From contig NZ_FMYX01000006.1 of the NCBI RefSeq assembly GCF_900102675.1, forward strand, positions 124,001-188,000: a DNA stretch of 64,000 nucleotides. Direction: 5' to 3'. This stretch comes from Pseudomonas guariconensis (lineage in GTDB: Bacteria; Pseudomonadota; Gammaproteobacteria; Pseudomonadales; Pseudomonadaceae). The notes under the pieces were generated by a model. The model saw nothing but the letters and a program-made list of their open reading frames with translations, made no database searches and had not been told where the DNA came from. The position numbers and the translations under genes were made by a program. Of this stretch, positions 1 to 10,573 are shown in pieces (positions within the stretch are counted from its first letter, which is position 1; every line of letters starts with the position of its first letter).

Positions 1-292
1 CGCTGCCGAAATGCAGCTCGCCGGCGTCGAGCTTGGTCATCTGGAGCACATCGTTGCTCAACTGCGCGGCACCCTGGACCAGTCGCCTGGCATGTTGCAG
101 TACCACCTGCCCTTCAGGGGTGGGCTGCAGCGCCTTGCTGGCGCGGTCGACAAGCGGGCAACCCAAGGTCTGCTCCAGGCCCTGGATGGCGCGGCTGAAG
201 GCCGGCTGGGTAATGCCCATGGCTTCGGCGGCGCGAACGAAACTGCGATATTCGGTCAGGGCAATGAAGTAGCGCAGTTGGCGAAGGTCCAT
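1..292 (-). CDS. LysR-family transcriptional regulator (N-terminal part)
   Basis: This is the first ~97 residues of a LysR-type regulator; the rest lies beyond the left edge. The protein begins MDLRQLRYFIALTEYRSF and continues with the winged helix-turn-helix segment AAEAMGITQPAFSRAIQGLE, typical of residues 1-60 of the family. Such proteins bind T-N11-A sites and usually control a neighbouring gene in response to a small molecule. The effector domain is not visible, so no ligand can be proposed. It is transcribed in the same direction as the downstream-numbered porin but lies after it, separated by a REP-type hairpin, so co-transcription is not obvious. Confidence 0.85.
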   Translation of the reverse strand, partial: MDLRQLRYFIALTEYRSFVRAAEAMGITQPAFSRAIQGLEQTLGCPLVDRASKALQPTPEGQVVLQHARRLVQGAAQLSNDVLQMTKLDAGELHFGS

Positions 293-416
293 GTTCGGGC
301 TCTGGTGCGGGGATCAGGGCTCGGTTTTAGCGGGTCGTTACATATATCGTCAAAGAATGTTATTTGATTTAATTATTCTTTTTGGCTATTTGCCGGTGAT
401 CAGACGATGCGCGGCG

Positions 417-472
417 TGAACCCGCTCCCACAAAGTCGACGGTGATCTTTGTTGGAGCGGGTTTACCCGCGA
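417..472. repeat. REP-type inverted pair
   Basis: Arms AACCCGCTCC (419-428) and GGAGCGGGTT (454-463) face each other across about 25 bases. The core matches the other ACCCGCTCCCA hairpins of this window. It lies between the LysR start and the porin stop codon. Confidence 0.7.
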
Positions 473-482
473 AGTGTCCTGG

Positions 483-1736
483 CTAGAGCAGGTTCAGCGG
501 GTAGCTGATGATCAGTCGATTCTCGTCGAACGCGTTGGTGCTGAAATCCCGGCGCATGGTGGAGTTGCGCCATTTAAGCGACAGGTCCTTGAAGGAACCG
601 GCCTGGATCACGTAGGCAAGCTCGGTTTCCCGCGCCCACTCCTTGCCGTCGGTGACGCCGCCGGCCTGCACATTGTCGCCTTTGATGTAGCGGTTCATCA
701 GGGTCAGCCCGGGCACGCCGAGGGCGACGAAGTTGAAGTCGTGTCGCACCTGCCAGGAGCGCTCTTTGGCGTTGTCGAAGCTTGAGTTGTAGCTGTCGTT
801 GGCCAGGGTGCCACCGCTGGTCCCGTTGACCCGCATCCAGGCGTCGTCACCGCTGACCTTCTGCAGGCCCAGGTAGAACGTATGACCTTGGTAGCGTGCC
901 GAGAGCATGGCCGAGGCGGTGCGGTTGTCCAATTTGCCAGCGCGCTCGGCACCGTCCTCGCCGCCGACGAAATAACCGAGGTTGGCGCCCAGGGTCCAGT
1001 CGCCCAGAGGCTGGCTGTGCACCAGGTTGACGTACTGTTGGCGGTAGATGTCCTTGAGCTGGGCATTCCACAGGCCAACCAGCGTGCGCTTGTCGTTGAA
1101 GGTGTATTCGCCGCCGGCGAAGTTGAACCGGTCGGAGGTGAAGGCGGCGCGGCCATTGAGCGACATGTCTTCCATGCTGGCGTCGTTGCGCGGGCTGTTG
1201 CCACGGAACTGGCCGGCATACAGGGTCAGCCCGGCGATCTCCTGGGAGGTGAGCTGGCCGCCGCGGAAGGTCTGTGGCAGTGAGCGGCCATCGTCCGAGC
1301 GCAGGATCGGTAGCACGGGCATCCATTCACCGACCTTCAGTTCGGTCTGCGACGCCTTGGCTTTGAGCGCGATGCCAAGGCGGCCGAAATCATCGGCGGG
1401 GCGGCCGTCGTCGTGCACGGGCAGCAGGTGAGTGCCGGCTGTGCCTTTGCCGCCATCGAGCTTGATCGAATACAGCCCGAGCACGTCCACGCCGAAACCG
1501 ACGGTGCCCTGGGTGAAGCCGGAGCGGGCATCGAGGATGAAGCTCTGAGTCCATTCCTCGGCTTTGCTCTGGCGATTGACCGGGTCGACGAAGTTGCGGT
1601 TGATGTAGAAGTTGCGCAGGTTGAGGGTGGCCTTGGCGCCTTCCACGAAACCGCTTTCAGCGGCCAGGGAGGGCAGGGCGCAGGACAGGGCCAACAGGCC
1701 GGGCAGCAGTTGGCGTGCGGGTTGCAAAGTGCTCAT
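483..1736 (-). CDS. OprD-family outer-membrane porin (OpdK/BenF-like)
   Basis: A 417-residue substrate-specific porin for uptake of small carboxylates, probably an aromatic or other organic acid. It has a signal peptide (MSTLQPARQLLPGLLALSCALPSLAA), then the family opening FVEGAKATLNLRNFYINRNF, many short amphipathic strands and a strand-like C-terminus ending in NLL. The open frame runs upstream to 2435, but the ATG at 1736 is directly followed by the signal peptide, so the longer frame is rejected. The family is normally 400-450 residues. An A-rich Crc/Hfq-type motif lies just upstream of the start. The substrate cannot be read from the sequence. The neighbouring ttg operon is unrelated and is separated by a terminator. 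Confidence 0.9.
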   Translation of the reverse strand: MSTLQPARQLLPGLLALSCALPSLAAESGFVEGAKATLNLRNFYINRNFVDPVNRQSKAEEWTQSFILDARSGFTQGTVGFGVDVLGLYSIKLDGGKGTAGTHLLPVHDDGRPADDFGRLGIALKAKASQTELKVGEWMPVLPILRSDDGRSLPQTFRGGQLTSQEIAGLTLYAGQFRGNSPRNDASMEDMSLNGRAAFTSDRFNFAGGEYTFNDKRTLVGLWNAQLKDIYRQQYVNLVHSQPLGDWTLGANLGYFVGGEDGAERAGKLDNRTASAMLSARYQGHTFYLGLQKVSGDDAWMRVNGTSGGTLANDSYNSSFDNAKERSWQVRHDFNFVALGVPGLTLMNRYIKGDNVQAGGVTDGKEWARETELAYVIQAGSFKDLSLKWRNSTMRRDFSTNAFDENRLIISYPLNLL

Positions 1737-1750
1737 CGGTTGCGGATCTC

Positions 1751-1758
1751 TTGTTTTT
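1751..1758 (-). promoter_or_regulatory. Candidate Crc/Hfq catabolite-activity motif, porin leader
   Basis: Read on the minus strand the leader contains AATAAAAACAAGAG, which includes AAAAACAA (1751-1758), a match to the AANAANAA motif bound by Hfq with Crc. It sits about 15 bases before the ATG, over the ribosome-binding region. The motif is seen; its function is inferred. Confidence 0.4.
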
Positions 1759-1949
1759 ATTCGGGCGAGCCGGTGCGCTGCGGGTGCGGGCCGCAGGGTG
1801 TGGCGTCTTTTGTGAGAGCGTGTGCAACGTTGCGTGGGCGATGGTGCGGTGCAAGGTGAGGGCGAGGCAATTCGCCCAATGCGGAACGGGGCGATTATCG
1901 AACGGAATGTCGAGGTGGTTAATTCGGGGGCGCGGTGGGGCTGTCCCAT

Positions 1950-1977
1950 AAAAAAAGCCCACCGCGAGGGTGGGCTT
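1950..1977 (-). terminator. Rho-independent terminator of ttgABC
   Basis: On the minus strand, about 20 bases after the ttgC stop, the sequence AAGCCCACC-CTCGC-GGTGGGCTT folds into a 9-bp hairpin followed by a run of T. This is a textbook intrinsic terminator separating ttgC from the porin gene. Confidence 0.85.
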
Positions 1978-1996
1978 GATGCTGCTAGCGGGTCGC

Positions 1997-3451
1997 TCAG
2001 CCTTTCGGTGTTTCCACCGAAGCCTGCTGGTTGGCCTGCCCGGTCTGCTCGTACCAGCCGCCACCGAGGGCCTTGTACAGGTTGACCTCGCTGACCAGCT
2101 GCGAGAGCCGGTCGTTGATCAGCGACTGCTGCGAACTGAACAGGTTGCGCTGGGCATCGAGGAAGGTCAGGTTGCTGTCGATCCCGATGCGGTAGCGGCG
2201 CTCGGCCAGGCGGTAGTAGTCCTGGTTGGCGGCCACCAGGTCGCGCTGGGCCTGCAGCTGCTCCTCGAAGGTCTTGCGTGCGGCCAGGCCATCGGAGACT
2301 TCCTGGAAGGCGGTCTGGATGGTCTTTTCGTACTTGGCGACGTTGATGTCCTTCTGGATCTTCGAGTAGTCCAGGCTCGCTTTCAGGCTGCCGGCGTTGA
2401 AGATCGGCAGGTTGATCTGCGGCTGGAACAGCCAAGTGCCCGACCCGCCCTTGAACAGCCCGCCCATGTCCGGGCTCAGGGTGCCGGCGTTGGCGGTCAG
2501 GCTGATGCTCGGGAAGAACGCAGCGCGGGCCGCGCCGATATTGGCGTTGGCGGCTTTGAGCAGGTGCTCGGCTTCCTGGATGTCCGGACGCCGTTGCAGC
2601 AGATCCGATGGCAGGCCGGCCGGGACCTCGGCCAGTTGATCGGCGTCGAGCTGAAGCGGTGCCGGCAGGTCAGCCGGCACGCCAGTGCCCAGCAGCACGG
2701 TCAGGCTGTTCAGGTCCTGGGCGACCAGGCGCTGGTACTGCGCGAGTTTGACCCGCGCGCCTTCAACGGCGGTGCGGGCCTGGCTCACATCGAGCGCTGA
2801 GGCAACACCCACCTCATTGCTACGGCGGGTGAGGTTGTAGCTTTCGACGTAGGTCTTGAGGGTCTCTTCGGTCAGCTTGAGCTGCGCTTGGTCGGCCTGC
2901 CAGGTGTAGTAGGCATTGGCCACGCTGGCGACCAGGCTGATTTGCGTGGAGCGGCGGGCCTGCTCGCTGGAGAGGTAGGTCTCCAAGGCCTGCTCGGTGA
3001 GGCTGCGCACACGGCCGAACAAGTCCAGCTCATAGGCGCTGACACCCAGGGTGGCCGAGTACTGGCTGGTGATGCCCGCTTCGCCGGTCTGCGACATGTT
3101 CGCCGGTACCCGCTGGCGGCTGCCGCTGCCATTGGCCGATACCGCCGGGAACAGGTCGGCCCGCTGGATGCGGTACTGGGCCCGGTAGGCATCGATGTTC
3201 AGGGCGGCGACGCGCAGGTCGCGGTTGTTGACCAGCGCGGTCTGGATCAGTTGCTGCAGCGCAGGATCATGGAAGAACTGACGCCAGCCCTGCTCGGCCG
3301 CGGCTACGTCGGCCGACTGGGTCGGCGAGTACGCAGGGCCTTGCGGCCACTGCGCCGCCACTGGCGATTCAGGGGTCTGGTAGTCAGGGATCAGCGAGCA
3401 GCCGCCAAGGATGAAAGCGGTTACCGCCAGGGATAACAAAGACTTGGTCAT
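1997..3451 (-). CDS. ttgC: RND efflux outer-membrane channel lipoprotein TtgC
   Basis: A 484-residue OprM/TolC-type channel, the exit duct of the TtgABC tripartite solvent and antibiotic pump. The N-terminus [20 protein letters not shown] carries a lipobox (LGGC), so the mature protein is acylated. The two OEP domains follow, with the usual duplicated helical and strand segments (for example the [20 protein letters not shown] block around residue 290). Its ATG overlaps the ttgB stop in an ATGA arrangement, so the two are translationally coupled. It is the last gene of ttgABC and is followed by a strong terminator. The length matches the family. Confidence 0.95.
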   Translation of the reverse strand: MTKSLLSLAVTAFILGGCSLIPDYQTPESPVAAQWPQGPAYSPTQSADVAAAEQGWRQFFHDPALQQLIQTALVNNRDLRVAALNIDAYRAQYRIQRADLFPAVSANGSGSRQRVPANMSQTGEAGITSQYSATLGVSAYELDLFGRVRSLTEQALETYLSSEQARRSTQISLVASVANAYYTWQADQAQLKLTEETLKTYVESYNLTRRSNEVGVASALDVSQARTAVEGARVKLAQYQRLVAQDLNSLTVLLGTGVPADLPAPLQLDADQLAEVPAGLPSDLLQRRPDIQEAEHLLKAANANIGAARAAFFPSISLTANAGTLSPDMGGLFKGGSGTWLFQPQINLPIFNAGSLKASLDYSKIQKDINVAKYEKTIQTAFQEVSDGLAARKTFEEQLQAQRDLVAANQDYYRLAERRYRIGIDSNLTFLDAQRNLFSSQQSLINDRLSQLVSEVNLYKALGGGWYEQTGQANQQASVETPKG

Positions 3452-6400
3452 TGCCCAGCCTCATAACGAGTAGTTTCAGGGGTGGCGTCGGATTCAGGCT
3501 TCTTGCTGCCGAACAGCGACGACACTGCAACGAAGAACAGCGGTACCCAGAAGATGGCCAGCACGGTCGCACTGATCATACCGCCGATCACCCCGGTGCC
3601 GATGGCGTGCTGGCTGCCCGAGCCTGCGCCGCTGGCGATGGTCAACGGTACCACGCCGAGGATGAACGCCAGCGAGGTCATGATGATTGGGCGCAGACGC
3701 ATGCGGCAGGCCTCGATGGCCGCGTCATACAGGCTGCGGCCCTGCTCGTGCAGTTCCTTGGCGAATTCGACGATCAGGATCGCGTTCTTCGCCGCCAGGC
3801 CGATAGTGGTCAGCAGGCCGACCAGGAAGTACACGTCGTTGGACAACCCGCGCAGGCTGGCGGCGATCAGCGCACCTATGATACCCAGCGGTACGACAAG
3901 CACGACGGCGATCGGAATCGACCAGCTTTCGTACAGCGCTGCCAGGCACAGGAACACGAACAGGACCGAGAGGGCGAACAGCGCCGGCATCTGCGAGCCG
4001 GAGAGTTTCTCCTCGTAGGACATGCCGGTCCAGGAATAGCCGATGCCAGCTGGCAGTTCGCCCGCGATGCGCTCGACCTCGGCCATGGCTTCGCCGGTAC
4101 TGTAGCCCGGTGCCGGGGCACCGAGGATTTCGACCGCTTCCACACCGTTGTAGCGCGAGAGCTTCGGCGAGCCATAGCTCCATTCGCCCTTGGCGAAGGA
4201 GGAGAACGGCACCATCTCGCCCGCGCCATTGCGCACGTACCACTTCTGCAGGTCTTCCGGGCTCATCCGGGCGCTTGGTTCGCCCTGGATGTACACCTTC
4301 TTGACCCGACCGCGGTCGATGAAGTCGTTGACGTAGTTGCCGCCCAGGGCGATCGACAGGGTGGCGTTGATGTCGGCGATGGTCACGCCCAAGGCGCTGG
4401 CACGTTCGTCATCGATGATCAGCTGGTACTGCGGCTCGTCGTTCAGGCCGTTCGGACGCACCGCGGTGAGCACCTTGCTCTGGGCGGCCTTGGCCAGGAA
4501 CTGGTTGCGTGCTTCCATCAGTTTCGCGTGGCCGACACCGGCGCGGTCCTGGAGGAACACGTCGAAGCCGGTGGCGTTACCCAGTTCGAGTACCGCAGGT
4601 GGCGCGAAGGCGAACACCATGGCGTCACGGAAGCTGAAGAAGTGCTGCTGGGCGCGGGCCGCGAGGTTGAACACGCTGTTTTCCGCCGAGCGTTCGTCCC
4701 ATGGCTTGAGCATGATGAAGGCCATGCCCGAGCTCTGGCCGCGGCCAGCGAAGTTGAAGCCGTTCACGGTGAAGACCGAGGAGACGGTGTCAGCTTCGTC
4801 CTTGAGCAGGTACTCGCGCATCTGGTCGACGACCACCTGGGTACGTTGGGCACTGGAGCCGGCCGGGGTCTGGACCTGGGCAAACAGCACGCCTTGGTCT
4901 TCCTCGGGCAGGAACGCGGTGGGAATGCGCATGAACAGCCAGACCATGCCGACCACGATCAGGGCGTAGGCCAACAGGAACGGGAACTTGTTGCGCAGGA
5001 TGCCGCCGACGCTGCGCTCATAGCCTTGCACGCTGCGGTCGAAGTTGCGGTTGAACCAGCCGAAGAAGCCGCGCTTGGCCACATGATGCTCGCCCTTTTT
5101 CAGGGGTTTGAGCATGGTGGCGCACAGTGCCGGGGTGAAGATCAGCGCCACCAGCACCGACAGGCCCATGGCCGAAACGATGGTGATGGAGAACTGACGG
5201 TAGATCACACCGGTGGAGCCGCCGAAGAAAGCCATCGGCAGCAGTACCGCCGACAGCACCAGGGCGATACCCACCAGGGCACCCTGAATCTGTTCCATGG
5301 AGCGCTTGGTGGCCTCCTTGGGCGGCAAGCCCTCTTCGGACATGACCCGCTCGACGTTCTCCACCACGACGATGGCGTCGTCCACCAGCAAGCCGATGGC
5401 CAGGACCATGGCGAACATGGTCAGGGTGTTGATGCTAAAGCCCGCGGCGGCAAGGATGCCGAAGGTACCCAGCAACACCACCGGTACGGTCATGGTGGTG
5501 ATGATGGTGGCGCGGAAGTTCTGCAGGAACAGGTACATCACCAGGAACACCAGGACCACCGCCTCGATCAGCGTGTGGATCACGCCGCTGATGGATTCAG
5601 TGACCACCGGAGTGGTGTCGTAAGGGAACACGGCCTTCACGCCCGGCGGGAAGAACGGCTCCAGGTCGCTGATGGTCTTGCGCAGCGCCTTGGCGGTATC
5701 CAGGGCGTTGGCCCCGGTGGCCAGCTTGATCGCCAGGCCCGAGGCCGGGAAACCGTTGTACTGGGCGCTGATGGCGTAGTTCTCACCGCCCAGGCCGACC
5801 TTGGCGACATCGCTCAGGCGCACCTGGGAGCCGTCGCTGTTGACCTTGAGCAGGATCTTTTCGAACTGCTCGGCGGTCTGCAGGCGGGTCTTGCCGATGA
5901 TGGTGGCGTTGAGCTGGGTACCGGGCATGGCAGGTAGACCGCCGAGCTGACCGGAGGATACCTGCACGTTCTGCGCGCTGACCGCGTTGCGCACGTCGAC
6001 CGGAGTCAGCTGGAACTTGTTCAGCTTGGCCGGATCGAGCCAGATACGCATGGCGTACTGGGCACCGAACACCTGGAAGTCACCCACGCCGGCAGTCCGC
6101 GAGATCGGATCCTGCATGTTGGAGACGATGTAGTTGGACAGGTCGTCCTTGGTCATGCTGCCGTCTTCGGACACCAGGCCGATCACCAACAGGAAGTTCT
6201 TCACTGCCTTGGTGACGCGGATACCTTGCTGCTGCACTTCCTGCGGCAGCAGCGGGGTAGCCAGGTTCAGTTTGTTTTGCACCTGGACCTGCGCGGTATC
6301 AGGGTTGGTGCCCTGCTCGAAGGTGGCGGTGATGGTCATGCTGCCGTCGGAGTTGCTCTCCGAGGAGACATAACGCAGGTTGTCGATACCGTTGAGCTGC

Positions 6401-6600
6401 TGCTCGATGACCTGTACCACGGTGTCCTGCACCGTTTGCGCCGAGGCGCCCGGATAGGTCACGGCGATCGCGATGGCCGGCGGTGCGATGCTCGGATACT
6501 GGTTGATCGGCAGCTTCAGGATGGAGAGCGCGCCGACCAGCATGATGACCAAGGCGATCACCCAGGCGAAGATCGGGCGATCGATAAAGAACTTCGACAT
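3448..6600 (-). CDS. ttgB: RND efflux transporter TtgB (HAE1 family)
   Basis: The 1050-residue inner-membrane proton-driven pump subunit of TtgABC, of the MexB/AcrB type. It starts [20 protein letters not shown] and has twelve expected membrane segments and two large periplasmic loops. The segment [18 protein letters not shown] near residues 400-420 holds the paired aspartates of the proton relay. The second half has [19 protein letters not shown], with the conserved lysine of TM10. It exports hydrophobic antibiotics and aromatic solvents to the TtgC channel through TtgA. It lies 3 bases after ttgA and overlaps ttgC by 4 bases. Full length and intact. Confidence 0.97.
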   Translation of the reverse strand: MSKFFIDRPIFAWVIALVIMLVGALSILKLPINQYPSIAPPAIAIAVTYPGASAQTVQDTVVQVIEQQLNGIDNLRYVSSESNSDGSMTITATFEQGTNPDTAQVQVQNKLNLATPLLPQEVQQQGIRVTKAVKNFLLVIGLVSEDGSMTKDDLSNYIVSNMQDPISRTAGVGDFQVFGAQYAMRIWLDPAKLNKFQLTPVDVRNAVSAQNVQVSSGQLGGLPAMPGTQLNATIIGKTRLQTAEQFEKILLKVNSDGSQVRLSDVAKVGLGGENYAISAQYNGFPASGLAIKLATGANALDTAKALRKTISDLEPFFPPGVKAVFPYDTTPVVTESISGVIHTLIEAVVLVFLVMYLFLQNFRATIITTMTVPVVLLGTFGILAAAGFSINTLTMFAMVLAIGLLVDDAIVVVENVERVMSEEGLPPKEATKRSMEQIQGALVGIALVLSAVLLPMAFFGGSTGVIYRQFSITIVSAMGLSVLVALIFTPALCATMLKPLKKGEHHVAKRGFFGWFNRNFDRSVQGYERSVGGILRNKFPFLLAYALIVVGMVWLFMRIPTAFLPEEDQGVLFAQVQTPAGSSAQRTQVVVDQMREYLLKDEADTVSSVFTVNGFNFAGRGQSSGMAFIMLKPWDERSAENSVFNLAARAQQHFFSFRDAMVFAFAPPAVLELGNATGFDVFLQDRAGVGHAKLMEARNQFLAKAAQSKVLTAVRPNGLNDEPQYQLIIDDERASALGVTIADINATLSIALGGNYVNDFIDRGRVKKVYIQGEPSARMSPEDLQKWYVRNGAGEMVPFSSFAKGEWSYGSPKLSRYNGVEAVEILGAPAPGYSTGEAMAEVERIAGELPAGIGYSWTGMSYEEKLSGSQMPALFALSVLFVFLCLAALYESWSIPIAVVLVVPLGIIGALIAASLRGLSNDVYFLVGLLTTIGLAAKNAILIVEFAKELHEQGRSLYDAAIEACRMRLRPIIMTSLAFILGVVPLTIASGAGSGSQHAIGTGVIGGMISATVLAIFWVPLFFVAVSSLFGSKKPESDATPETTRYEAGQ

Positions 6601-6603
6601 GGT

Positions 6604-7758
6604 TTACTCCGCTTTGGCGTCTACTTTCGCAGTGCTGGCCTGGTCTGGGCTGCCTGGCTTCTTGACGTTGGTGGCTTCGCTGACCTTGACCTCGACACCA
6701 GGGCGCACGAACTGCAGCCCTTCGGTGATGAGGCGGTCGCCTGGGTTCAGGCCTTCCTCGATCAGCCAGTCGCTGCCCAGGGTACGACTGGCCTTGAGCT
6801 GGCGCAGTTCGACCTTGTTTTCCTGGTTGACCACCAGCGCGGTGGGGGTGCCCTTCAGGTCACGGGTCACGCCCTGTTGTGGTGCCAGGATGGCGTTGGC
6901 ATTGACCCCGGCCTTCAGGCGGGCGTGAACGAACATGCCCGGCAGCAGGGTGTGGTCAGGGTTGGGGAAGATGGCGCGCAAGGTCACGGAACCGGTGGTT
7001 TCGTCGACCGCGACTTCGGAGAACTCCAGGCGACCTTGCTGTTTGAACAGGCTGCCATCCTCAAGCACCAGCTGGACGGAGGCGGCGTTCTCGCCGGCCT
7101 TCTGCAACTGGCCGCTTTCCAGGTCGCGTCGCAGCTTGAGCAGCTCGGCGGTGGACTGGGTGACATCGACGTAGATCGGGTCGAGCTGCTGGATGGTGGC
7201 CAACGCGTTGGCTTGGCCATTGCTCACCAGGGCACCTTCGGTGACGGACGAGCGCCCGACACGACCGCTGATCGGCGCCAGAACCTTGGTGTAGCGCAGG
7301 TCGATCTGGGCGCTTTTGAGCGAAGCCTCGGCCTGCAATCGTTTGGCATTGGCGTCGTCGTATTCCTGCTTGGAGACAGCCTGCTCGTCGATCAGTTGCT
7401 TGTAGCGCTCGGCCAGCGAACGGGTAGCTTGCAGGTTGGCCTGGGCATTGGCCAGGTTGGCTTCGTAGACGGCCGGGTCGATCTGATACAGCTGCTGACC
7501 TTCCTTGACGTCACTGCCTTCCTTGAACAGGCGCTTGAGAATGATGCCATTGACCTGTGGGCGGACCTCGGCGACGCGGAAGGCGGTGGTACGCCCCGGT
7601 AGCTCGGACGTCAGGGTATAGGCCTGAGGCTGGAGAGTGACAACGCCGACCAGAGGAGCCTGCGCCGCAGGCGCTGCTTCTTCTTTCTTACAGCCACTTA
7701 GCAGGGTTGCCAGGGCGACGGCGGAAACCAGGGCGGTGACGGCTGGCTTGAATTGCAT
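6604..7758 (-). CDS. ttgA: RND periplasmic adaptor lipoprotein TtgA
   Basis: The 384-residue membrane-fusion protein linking TtgB to TtgC. The signal sequence ends in a lipobox (TLLSGC at residues ~18-23), so it is anchored to the inner membrane by lipid. The lipoyl/hairpin region is seen around LPGRTTAFRVAEVRPQVNG and GSDVKEGQQLYQIDP, followed by an alpha-hairpin rich in A and Q and by beta-barrel segments. It is the first gene of ttgABC and is transcribed away from ttgR. The intergenic region carries the TtgR operator, so expression should rise when TtgR binds a drug or phenolic ligand. Confidence 0.96.
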   Translation of the reverse strand: MQFKPAVTALVSAVALATLLSGCKKEEAAPAAQAPLVGVVTLQPQAYTLTSELPGRTTAFRVAEVRPQVNGIILKRLFKEGSDVKEGQQLYQIDPAVYEANLANAQANLQATRSLAERYKQLIDEQAVSKQEYDDANAKRLQAEASLKSAQIDLRYTKVLAPISGRVGRSSVTEGALVSNGQANALATIQQLDPIYVDVTQSTAELLKLRRDLESGQLQKAGENAASVQLVLEDGSLFKQQGRLEFSEVAVDETTGSVTLRAIFPNPDHTLLPGMFVHARLKAGVNANAILAPQQGVTRDLKGTPTALVVNQENKVELRQLKASRTLGSDWLIEEGLNPGDRLITEGLQFVRPGVEVKVSEATNVKKPGSPDQASTAKVDAKAE

Positions 7759-7851
7759 AGGATCCTCGGGTCGCTAGAGCAGGGAGACGCTCAAGAATAA
7801 TTGAAGTGTTTTCAGAAAAGGTGCTATCCGGTGGATAAATAGCTTACTAAC

Positions 7852-7886
7852 GAATATACTTACATTCATGCTTGTTTGTAAATACC
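7852..7886. promoter_or_regulatory. TtgR operator and overlapping ttgA/ttgR promoters
   Basis: The A+T-rich segment includes TATACTTACATTCATG (7855-7870) followed by CTTGTTTGTAAATAC (7871-7885). This is nearly identical to the TtgR operator described in P. putida, a partial palindrome with arms resembling TTACA and TGTAA. It lies about 95 bases before ttgA and 130 before ttgR, where both promoters are known to overlap. The identity rests on remembered sequence of the characterised operator. Confidence 0.8.
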
Positions 7887-8013
7887 GCAGTCAGCCTTGA
7901 ACGGGCGCTGCGGATCCGTCGAATACTCCCCGGGAGGCGCCCTTAAAGAGGCGACCCCGGCCTGAACCCCGCGCGCCGGTCGAGCCTGCGGGTCGTGATG
8001 AGGTTGAGCTGCC

Positions 8014-8646
8014 ATGGTCCGTCGAACCAAAGAGGAAGCCCAGGAAACCCGTGCCCAGATCATCGAGGCAGCGGAAAAGGCCTTCTACAAGCGCGGGGTT
8101 GCGCGAACCACCCTGGCCGACATCGCTGAACTGGCGGGTGTGACCCGTGGGGCGATCTATTGGCATTTCAACAACAAGGCCGAGCTGGTGCAGGCGCTGC
8201 TGGACAGCCTGCATGAAACCCATGACCACCTGGCCCGCGCCAGCGAGAGCGAGGACGAACTCGACCCGCTTGGCTGCATTCGCACCCTGTTGCTGCAGGT
8301 GCTCAATGACCTGGTGCTCGATGCCAGGACCCGACGCATCAATGAAATCCTGCACCACAAATGTGAGTTCACCGACGACATGTGCGAGATCCGCCAGCAG
8401 CGCCAAGGCGCTGTGCTGGACTGCCACGAAGGCATCGCCTTGGCCATGGCCAATGCCGTGCGCCGTGGGCAGTTGCCCGAGGATCTGGATGTGCAACGTG
8501 CCGCTGTTGCGTTGTTCGCCTATGTCGATGGCCTGATCGGGCGCTGGCTGTTGCTGCCGGACAGCTTCGACCTGCTGCGCGATGTGGAGCGTTGGGTCGA
8601 CACAGGGTTGGATATGCTGCGCTTGAGCCCTTCCTTGCGCAAATGA
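8014..8646 (+). CDS. ttgR: TetR-family repressor TtgR
   Basis: A 210-residue drug-responsive repressor of ttgABC and of itself. The N-terminal helix-turn-helix is [21 protein letters not shown] (about residues 32-52). The C-terminal ligand pocket has the AcrR/TtgR-type sequence ending in [17 protein letters not shown]. Known TtgR binds flavonoids, chloramphenicol and similar ligands and then leaves its operator. It is divergent from ttgABC across a 255-base region. ATG at 8014 is followed at once by the conserved [21 protein letters not shown] start. Confidence 0.95.
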   Translation: MVRRTKEEAQETRAQIIEAAEKAFYKRGVARTTLADIAELAGVTRGAIYWHFNNKAELVQALLDSLHETHDHLARASESEDELDPLGCIRTLLLQVLNDLVLDARTRRINEILHHKCEFTDDMCEIRQQRQGAVLDCHEGIALAMANAVRRGQLPEDLDVQRAAVALFAYVDGLIGRWLLLPDSFDLLRDVERWVDTGLDMLRLSPSLRK

Positions 8647-8675
8647 CACTTTGTGAATGATTGTGATGAAGTGTT

Positions 8676-8696
8676 TCCCCCTTTCATTAAGGGGGA
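8676..8696. terminator. Hairpin between convergent ttgR and MFS gene
   Basis: TCCCCCTT and AAGGGGGA form an 8-bp stem with a short loop between two convergent stop codons. No strong T-run follows on either strand, so it is only a candidate terminator. Confidence 0.4.
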
Positions 8697-8738
8697 GTTA
8701 ATGGTTATGCGCAGCCCAATGCAGTGTGGCAGATGACA

Positions 8739-10190
8739 TCAACGTCCTCGTAGTTGCCGGTCGGGCATGACCAGCGCGGCGGCTAGGCCCAGAAGCGACA
8801 GGGCGGCACTGGTCATCAGCAAGTGACGGAAGGTTCGCAACAGCCGCGCTTGGGTCAATGGGTCCGGTTCGCCTGCCTGCAGGCTACCCAGCAGCGGATT
8901 GTCCAACGCCTCGAAACCGTCCTGATGCAGCAGCGCCAACAGCAAACTGGACATGCAGGCCACCCCCATGGCGCCGCCCAGGGCGCGGAACAGGTTGGTG
9001 GTACTGGTGGCAACGCCGATGTCCTTGTGCTCCACCGCGCTCTGGGTCCCCACCAAGGAGGTCGGGAACTGCAAGCCGCAGGCAATACCGGTCAACAGCA
9101 TGAACACCGCGCCGAGCAGCGCCGATTGCGGTGGCGTGAGGGCCATGCCGAGGATAGCCAAGGGCATCAGTACGAAACCGATAACGATTTGCGGGCGATA
9201 GCGACCTGTGCGACTGGTCAGGCGTCCACCGGTGAAGGCGCCCAGGGGCAGCCCCATCGCCAGCGGCAACAGATAAAGCGCGGCGCTGTCGGCGCCTGCG
9301 CCGGTGATGCTCTGGTAGCGCAGAGGCATCAGCATGGTCAGCGAGATCGATTGGAAGCTGGCCAAGAAGATCGCGCACCAGCACAGCATTGCAGTGCGGT
9401 TGCCGAACAACTTGAGCGGCAACAGCGGCTCTGGGCAGCGCCGCTCATGGCCGATGAACACCACAAGGCCCAGCAGGGCACCGCCCAGCAGTGCCAGTAC
9501 CGGCGGCGATAGCCAGGCGTGGCCCTGACCGACCAAGGTGATACCCAGCAGTAGGCTGCCCAGGCCCAGGATCAGCAGCAGCGCACCGAGGTAATCCACC
9601 TGGGCCTCTCGGCGCTGTACCGGCATGCCGGCCAGGGCACGGCGGATCGCCCACAGGGCGAACAGACCCAGGGGCAGGTTGATCCAGAACACCCAGCGCC
9701 AGGACAGGTATTCGGTCAACCAGCCACCGAGCACCGGTCCGGCGACGCTGGCCAGGGCGTACATGCTGCTGAAATAGCCCTGGTAGCGGCCGCGCTCGCG
9801 AGGCGGCACGAAATCGCCAATGATCGCCTGGCTCACCGAAACCATGCCCCCTGCGCCAATCCCCTGGACCACCCGCGCCAGTACCAACTGCTGCATGTCC
9901 TGGGCCAGGGCGCAGGCCACCGAAGCCAGGGTGAACAAGGCCGTGCCCGTGAGGATCATGCGCCGCCGGCCATACAGGTCGCCGAGCTTGCCGTAGATCG
10001 GCACGGCGATGGTCATGGCTACCATGTAACCGGAGATGACCCAGGCCAGCAGACCAACATCGTTGAACTGTGCGGAAATCGCTGGCATGGACACGGCGAC
10101 AATGGTCTGGTCCAGCGCACCGAGAAAAATCGCCAGCATCAGGGCGGTGAGGACTGTGCGCAGGACAGTAGGGGGCAGGGCGGCAGTCAC
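8739..10190 (-). CDS. DHA2-family MFS drug/proton antiporter
   Basis: An inner-membrane multidrug exporter of the 14-TM DHA2 (EmrB/QacA) family. Visible marks are the TM1 signature LGALDQTIVAVSMPAI, motif A GKLGDLYGRRRM between TM2 and TM3, and VQGIGAGGMVSVSQAIIGD in TM4-5. I take the GTG at 10190 as start (483 residues), because the protein then begins MTAALPPTVLRTVLTALMLA and an AAGG lies upstream. An ATG at 10253 would add 21 polar residues (504 total) and remains possible. It is convergent with ttgR and has no EmrA-type partner beside it, so it may act alone. The substrate is unknown. Confidence 0.85.
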   Translation of the reverse strand: MTAALPPTVLRTVLTALMLAIFLGALDQTIVAVSMPAISAQFNDVGLLAWVISGYMVAMTIAVPIYGKLGDLYGRRRMILTGTALFTLASVACALAQDMQQLVLARVVQGIGAGGMVSVSQAIIGDFVPPRERGRYQGYFSSMYALASVAGPVLGGWLTEYLSWRWVFWINLPLGLFALWAIRRALAGMPVQRREAQVDYLGALLLILGLGSLLLGITLVGQGHAWLSPPVLALLGGALLGLVVFIGHERRCPEPLLPLKLFGNRTAMLCWCAIFLASFQSISLTMLMPLRYQSITGAGADSAALYLLPLAMGLPLGAFTGGRLTSRTGRYRPQIVIGFVLMPLAILGMALTPPQSALLGAVFMLLTGIACGLQFPTSLVGTQSAVEHKDIGVATSTTNLFRALGGAMGVACMSSLLLALLHQDGFEALDNPLLGSLQAGEPDPLTQARLLRTFRHLLMTSAALSLLGLAAALVMPDRQLRGR

Positions 10191-10573
10191 GGAAAATACC
10201 TTGTCGTGGTCGCTGTCTGGGGGTTGGCCGCGGCTCAGCCAAGCGCGGAGCAAGGCCGCATTGTAGCTGAGTTACGTAGCTTCCTATGTACTATGCGCAT
10301 CCCCTATGCAAGATCGGCATTGGCGCATCCATCCAGTAGCGCATGGCTGCGTGATATCGTGATCTGACCGCAACGGCTGAAATCCGGGCTTTGCACCAGC
10401 ATGGTGCAGCCATTTACGTGCGGATTTCATGCTGTTGTACCCCACACCTTCTATTCCTCTGCCTGCATGTCGAGCATGACCGCCCTGATGGCGACGGTTG
10501 GAACAGGTCAGGTAGACCCGATTCAAGGGTCAGTAGTCAGCCCGTTCAAATTTCCTGTTATTGCGGAGTGATC
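10191..10573. other. Divergent intergenic region, no gene found
   Basis: This stretch separates the MFS gene from the oxaloacetate decarboxylase-like gene and must hold both promoters. I see no RNA gene, repeat or clear operator. A purine-rich GCGGAG precedes the ATG at 10574. Confidence 0.5.

Noticed and set aside
483..2435. 650-codon open frame including the first porin
   Set aside because: The porin signal peptide starts at 1736; the upstream part overlaps ttgC and the terminator and has no family similarity.
3451..5937. 828-codon open frame on the plus strand opposite ttgB
   Set aside because: It is the antisense shadow of a highly conserved RND gene; high GC in third positions keeps the opposite frame open, and its composition (rich in H, Q, D, G) is not protein-like.
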